Positions 16,298-18,463 of a stretch of DNA of 18,463 nt are shown here, piece after piece. The first letter of the stretch is position 1, and every line of letters begins with the position of its first letter. The position numbers and the translations under genes were made by a program. Source of the stretch: an uncultured Lachnospiraceae bacterium (lineage in GTDB: Bacteria; Bacillota_A; Clostridia; Lachnospirales; Lachnospiraceae); NCBI GenBank assembly GCA_947175285.1, contig CAMWMM010000031.1, forward strand, positions 1 through 18,463, written 5' to 3'. Below the pieces are notes generated by a model. It saw only the letters and a list, made by a program, of their open reading frames with translations. It was not told the DNA's origin and searched no databases.

Positions 16298-16928
16298 GCG
16301 TACGGTAGCTTTTATCAATTCTCTTGAGCCTGACAATCCACCTATTTTAAGTGCAATAGAAAAAGAAGCAAAGGAAACCGATGTGCCGATTATCCGGACA
16401 CAGACACAAAGTTTTATTCGATTGCTGCTTGCAATGAAAAAGCCCATGTCTATTTTGGAAGTCGGCTGTGCCATTGGTTTTTCTGCATTATTTATGAGCG
16501 AATATGCGCCGGAAGGATGCAGGATAACGACGATTGAAAAATATGAAAAAAGGATTCCCATTGCAAAAGAAAACTTTAAGCGTGCAGGAAAAGAAGATTT
16601 CATTACCCTGTTAGAGGGAGATGCGGCGGACTGGTTAAAGAAACTGGACGGTACGTATGATTTTATTTTTATGGATGCGGCTAAGGGGCAGTATATTCAT
16701 TTTCTGCCGGAAATTCTGCGGCTGATGCCGGAGGGAGGACTTCTTTTATCCGACAATGTATTGCAGGACGGCGATATCATTCAGTCGCGTTATGCAGTGA
16801 CGAGACGAAACCGTACGATACATACCCGTATGCGGGATTATCTGTATGAATTAAAGCACCATCCACAGTTGGAAACGGCAATTCTGCCGGTTGGGGATGG
16901 AGTTACATTAAGCGTCAAAAAAAGATGA
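16284..16928 (+). CDS. trmR: tRNA 5-hydroxyuridine methyltransferase TrmR (YrrM-like)
   Basis: TrmR is a SAM-dependent O-methyltransferase that converts 5-hydroxyuridine to 5-methoxyuridine at tRNA position 34 (shown for B. subtilis YrrM). The 214 residues have the class I methyltransferase features of the COMT-like family: motif I ILEVGCAIGFSAL at 57-69, TTIEKYEKR near 82, EGDAADWL near 111, FIFMDAAKGQY at 128-137 and SDNVLQDGD near 156. I chose ATG 16284, nine bases after GGAGG (16270-16274), giving a 14-base overlap with the preceding gene. A start at 16290 is possible. Placement between the MltG-like gene and a U32-family gene reproduces the B. subtilis block and supports TrmR over a generic catechol methyltransferase. 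Confidence 0.88.
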   Translation: MIMDERTVAFINSLEPDNPPILSAIEKEAKETDVPIIRTQTQSFIRLLLAMKKPMSILEVGCAIGFSALFMSEYAPEGCRITTIEKYEKRIPIAKENFKRAGKEDFITLLEGDAADWLKKLDGTYDFIFMDAAKGQYIHFLPEILRLMPEGGLLLSDNVLQDGDIIQSRYAVTRRNRTIHTRMRDYLYELKHHPQLETAILPVGDGVTLSVKKR

Positions 16929-16959
16929 GTGATTCTTCGGGAAAGGTTGCGGTGTTTGT

Positions 16960-18192
16960 ATGAAAAGACCAGAGTTGTTGATTCCCGCAAGCAGTCTGGA
17001 AGTGCTGAAAACAGCGGTTATCTTTGGCGCCGATGCGGTTTATATCGGCGGAGAAGCTTTCGGGCTGCGTGCCAAAGCAAAAAACTTCACAAAGGAAGAG
17101 ATGGAACAGGGGATTGCTTTTGCACATGAGCATGGTGTGCGTGTGCATGTGACGGCAAATATTCTGGCGCATAATTATGATTTAGATGGAGCGGCGCAGT
17201 ATTTTAAGGAATTAAAAGAAATGAAACCGGATGCGTTAATTATTGCAGACCCAGGTATGTTTATGCTGGCAAAGGAAAACTGTCCTGATATAGATATTCA
17301 TGTCTCTACTCAGGCTAATAATACAAACTATATGACCTATTTGTTTTGGTATAAACAGGGAGCGAAGCGGGTAGTATCTGCAAGAGAATTATCTTTAAGA
17401 GAGATAAAAGAAATCCGGGGAAAAATACCGGATGATTTGGAGATAGAAAGCTTTATTCACGGAGCAATGTGTATTTCCTATTCGGGACGCTGCCTTTTAA
17501 GCAGTTATTTTACCGGAAGAGATGCCAATCATGGTGCCTGTACCCATCCATGCCGCTGGAAATATGCGGTGGTAGAGGAAAAAAGACCGGGGGAGTATCT
17601 GCCCGTCTATGAAAATGAACGGGGTACTTATATTTTTAACTCGAAAGATTTGTGCATGATAGAGCATATTCCGGAAATGATAGACGCCGGAATCGACAGT
17701 TTCAAAATAGAGGGGAGAATGAAAACCGCTCTCTATGTTGCTACGGTTGCGCGTACATATAGGAAAGCGATAGATGATTGTCTGGAATCGGAAGAGAAAT
17801 ACCGTGCCAATATGAAATGGTATCAGGAAGAGATAGCAAAATGCACCTATCGGCAGTTTACGACAGGTTTCTATTTCGGCAGACCGGATGAGACAACGCA
17901 GATTTATGATAATAATACCTATGTTAACGAATATATTTATCTGGGTATTATAGGCTCCGTTGACGAAACGGGACGCGCATATATTGAGCAGAGGAATAAG
18001 TTCTGTGTGGGCGATGATATAGAAATTATGAAACCGGACGGCAGTAATATTTCGGTGAAAGTACTGCATATGTATAATGAGGATGGAGAAGCGGTGGAAA
18101 GCTGCCCGCATTCTAAACAGAAGATTGCCGTAGAACTGTCACAGGTTCCGGAGCAGTATGATATTTTGCGGGTAAAGAATGCACTACAGTGA
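16960..18192 (+). CDS. Peptidase U32 family protein, probable tRNA hydroxylation protein TrhP
   Basis: TrhP proteins use prephenate-dependent chemistry to hydroxylate U34 of tRNA, providing the substrate for TrmR. The family name 'peptidase' is historical. The 410 residues carry the U32 signature ESFIHGAMCISYSGRCLLS near 163, then RDANHGACTHPCRW at 187-200. Cysteines C171, C178, C194 and C232 are spaced like the [4Fe-4S] ligands described for UbiU-type members, and C198 is also present. DPGM at 97-100 and the early AGADAVY-like segment (FGADAVYIGGE) fit the barrel. A U32 collagenase-like C-terminal extension starts near 330. B. subtilis has two adjacent genes (yrrN, yrrO). Only one is here, and its length resembles YrrO. 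The start has a distant GGGAAAGG (16939-16946). Confidence 0.85.
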   Translation: MKRPELLIPASSLEVLKTAVIFGADAVYIGGEAFGLRAKAKNFTKEEMEQGIAFAHEHGVRVHVTANILAHNYDLDGAAQYFKELKEMKPDALIIADPGMFMLAKENCPDIDIHVSTQANNTNYMTYLFWYKQGAKRVVSARELSLREIKEIRGKIPDDLEIESFIHGAMCISYSGRCLLSSYFTGRDANHGACTHPCRWKYAVVEEKRPGEYLPVYENERGTYIFNSKDLCMIEHIPEMIDAGIDSFKIEGRMKTALYVATVARTYRKAIDDCLESEEKYRANMKWYQEEIAKCTYRQFTTGFYFGRPDETTQIYDNNTYVNEYIYLGIIGSVDETGRAYIEQRNKFCVGDDIEIMKPDGSNISVKVLHMYNEDGEAVESCPHSKQKIAVELSQVPEQYDILRVKNALQ

Positions 18193-18216
18193 AAAAGTTT
18201 TTACAAGGGAGGGTAC

Positions 18217-18246
18217 TTGACAAACATTTTCATTTATGTTTATAAT
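18217..18246 (+). promoter_or_regulatory. Consensus SigA promoter of the T-box transcript
   Basis: A perfect TTGACA (18217-18222) and a perfect TATAAT (18241-18246) are separated by 18 bases. This is the best promoter in the window and stands 25 bases after the U32 gene. Transcription would begin near 18253, just before the T-box leader. Confidence 0.88.
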
Positions 18247-18269
18247 ATCCTAATTTCATATTCAAGTGA

Positions 18270-18463
18270 TTTGATTAAGAAAAGCAATGATAAGAAGAAG
18301 TAGCATAAGGGGAAGCATACAGAAAGCAGCCGGTTGATGAGAGGCGCATGGGAAGCCTTGTGTGAATACATCTTTGAGCTTCGCACCAAATTCTGCAAGA
18401 CTGTGGATAGTAGGCTGCGACGGTTCCTGCATCCGTTAACGTGCTAGAGTATAAGCCGCAAGG
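18270..18463 (+). ncRNA. T-box leader, tyrosine specifier (3' end cut by window)
   Basis: T-box leaders bind uncharged tRNA and control transcription antitermination. The clostridial layout is visible. AAGAAGTAGC near 18294 gives the loop-E-like AGUA motif, and the AGCCGG..GATGAGAGGC part lies near 18328-18344. The specifier loop is GTGAATACATCTTTGAGC at 18362-18379, then GCACC, and then the conserved linker TAGTAGGCTGCGACGG. The last visible piece is GAGTATAAGCCGCAAGG, which in such leaders comes just before the antiterminator T-box itself. In the GAA-NNN-A frame the specifier is TAC at 18367-18369, a tyrosine codon. The regulated gene is outside the window, tyrS being most likely. The 5' limit is approximate. 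Confidence 0.85.

Noticed and set aside
15734..16603. A 289-codon open frame on the minus strand across the MltG-like and trmR genes
   Set aside because: It is antisense to two genes with clear family motifs, has low-complexity Ile/Phe/Arg-rich composition typical of shadow frames, and has no convincing ribosome binding site or domain.
16929..17129. A 66-codon plus-strand frame starting GTG 16929, overlapping the U32 gene
   Set aside because: It lies almost wholly within the U32 gene in another frame, with Arg/Ser/Cys-rich composition and no family match. The U32 frame has strong signatures.

Overview
The window reads as a chromosomal segment from a low-to-mid-GC Firmicute, most likely a member of class Clostridia close to Lachnospiraceae. 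The reasons are strong AGGAGG-type ribosome binding sites, TTG starts, a DnaK of Gram-positive length, a clostridial-type T-box leader, and gene neighbourhoods that match conserved Firmicute blocks. No taxon search could be run, so this is inference. Nearly all genes lie on the plus strand and are housekeeping genes. There is no prophage, insertion sequence, CRISPR array, rRNA or tRNA gene. No stretch longer than 300 bases lacks a gene.

Layout. (1) 1-3520: the chaperone operon, with the 3' part of grpE, then dnaK and dnaJ, closed by a hairpin that can serve as a bidirectional terminator. (2) 3534-5908: a convergent DUF3048 (YerB-like) lipoprotein gene and a divergent aldo/keto reductase. In Bacillus subtilis dnaJ is followed directly by prmA, so these two genes interrupt the ancestral order. 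(3) 6002-8192: prmA, a VanZ-like membrane protein and rsmE, with overlapping ends. (4) 8323-10746: a cysteine desulfurase and a short ThiI, a probable sulfur-transfer pair for tRNA 4-thiouridine. (5) 10806-11036, minus strand: a degenerate HPr-like protein without the phosphohistidine loop, divergent from mtaB (11142-12476). (6) 12556-15759: a promoter, then ireB, ruvX, a DUF1292 gene, an unannotated 43-residue Cys/His ORF, rnj (RNase J) and a YlbF-family gene. (7) 15797-18192: an MltG-like protein without a catalytic domain, trmR and a U32-family (TrhP-like) gene, matching the B. subtilis yrrL-yrrM-yrrN/O order for wobble-uridine hydroxylation and methoxylation. (8) 18217-18463: a consensus promoter and a T-box leader cut by the window edge. 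Its specifier reads as UAC (tyrosine), so a tyrosine-related gene, probably tyrS, is predicted just outside.

Functionally the window combines protein quality control (GrpE, DnaK, DnaJ), translation-apparatus modification (PrmA on L11, RsmE on 16S rRNA, ThiI, MtaB, TrmR and TrhP on tRNA) and RNA decay (RNase J, YlbF). The least expected elements are a two-hairpin intergenic repeat present twice (5909-5978 and 8237-8291), whose first stem differs in sequence but stays paired, and the 43-residue Cys/His ORF overlapping the rnj start.
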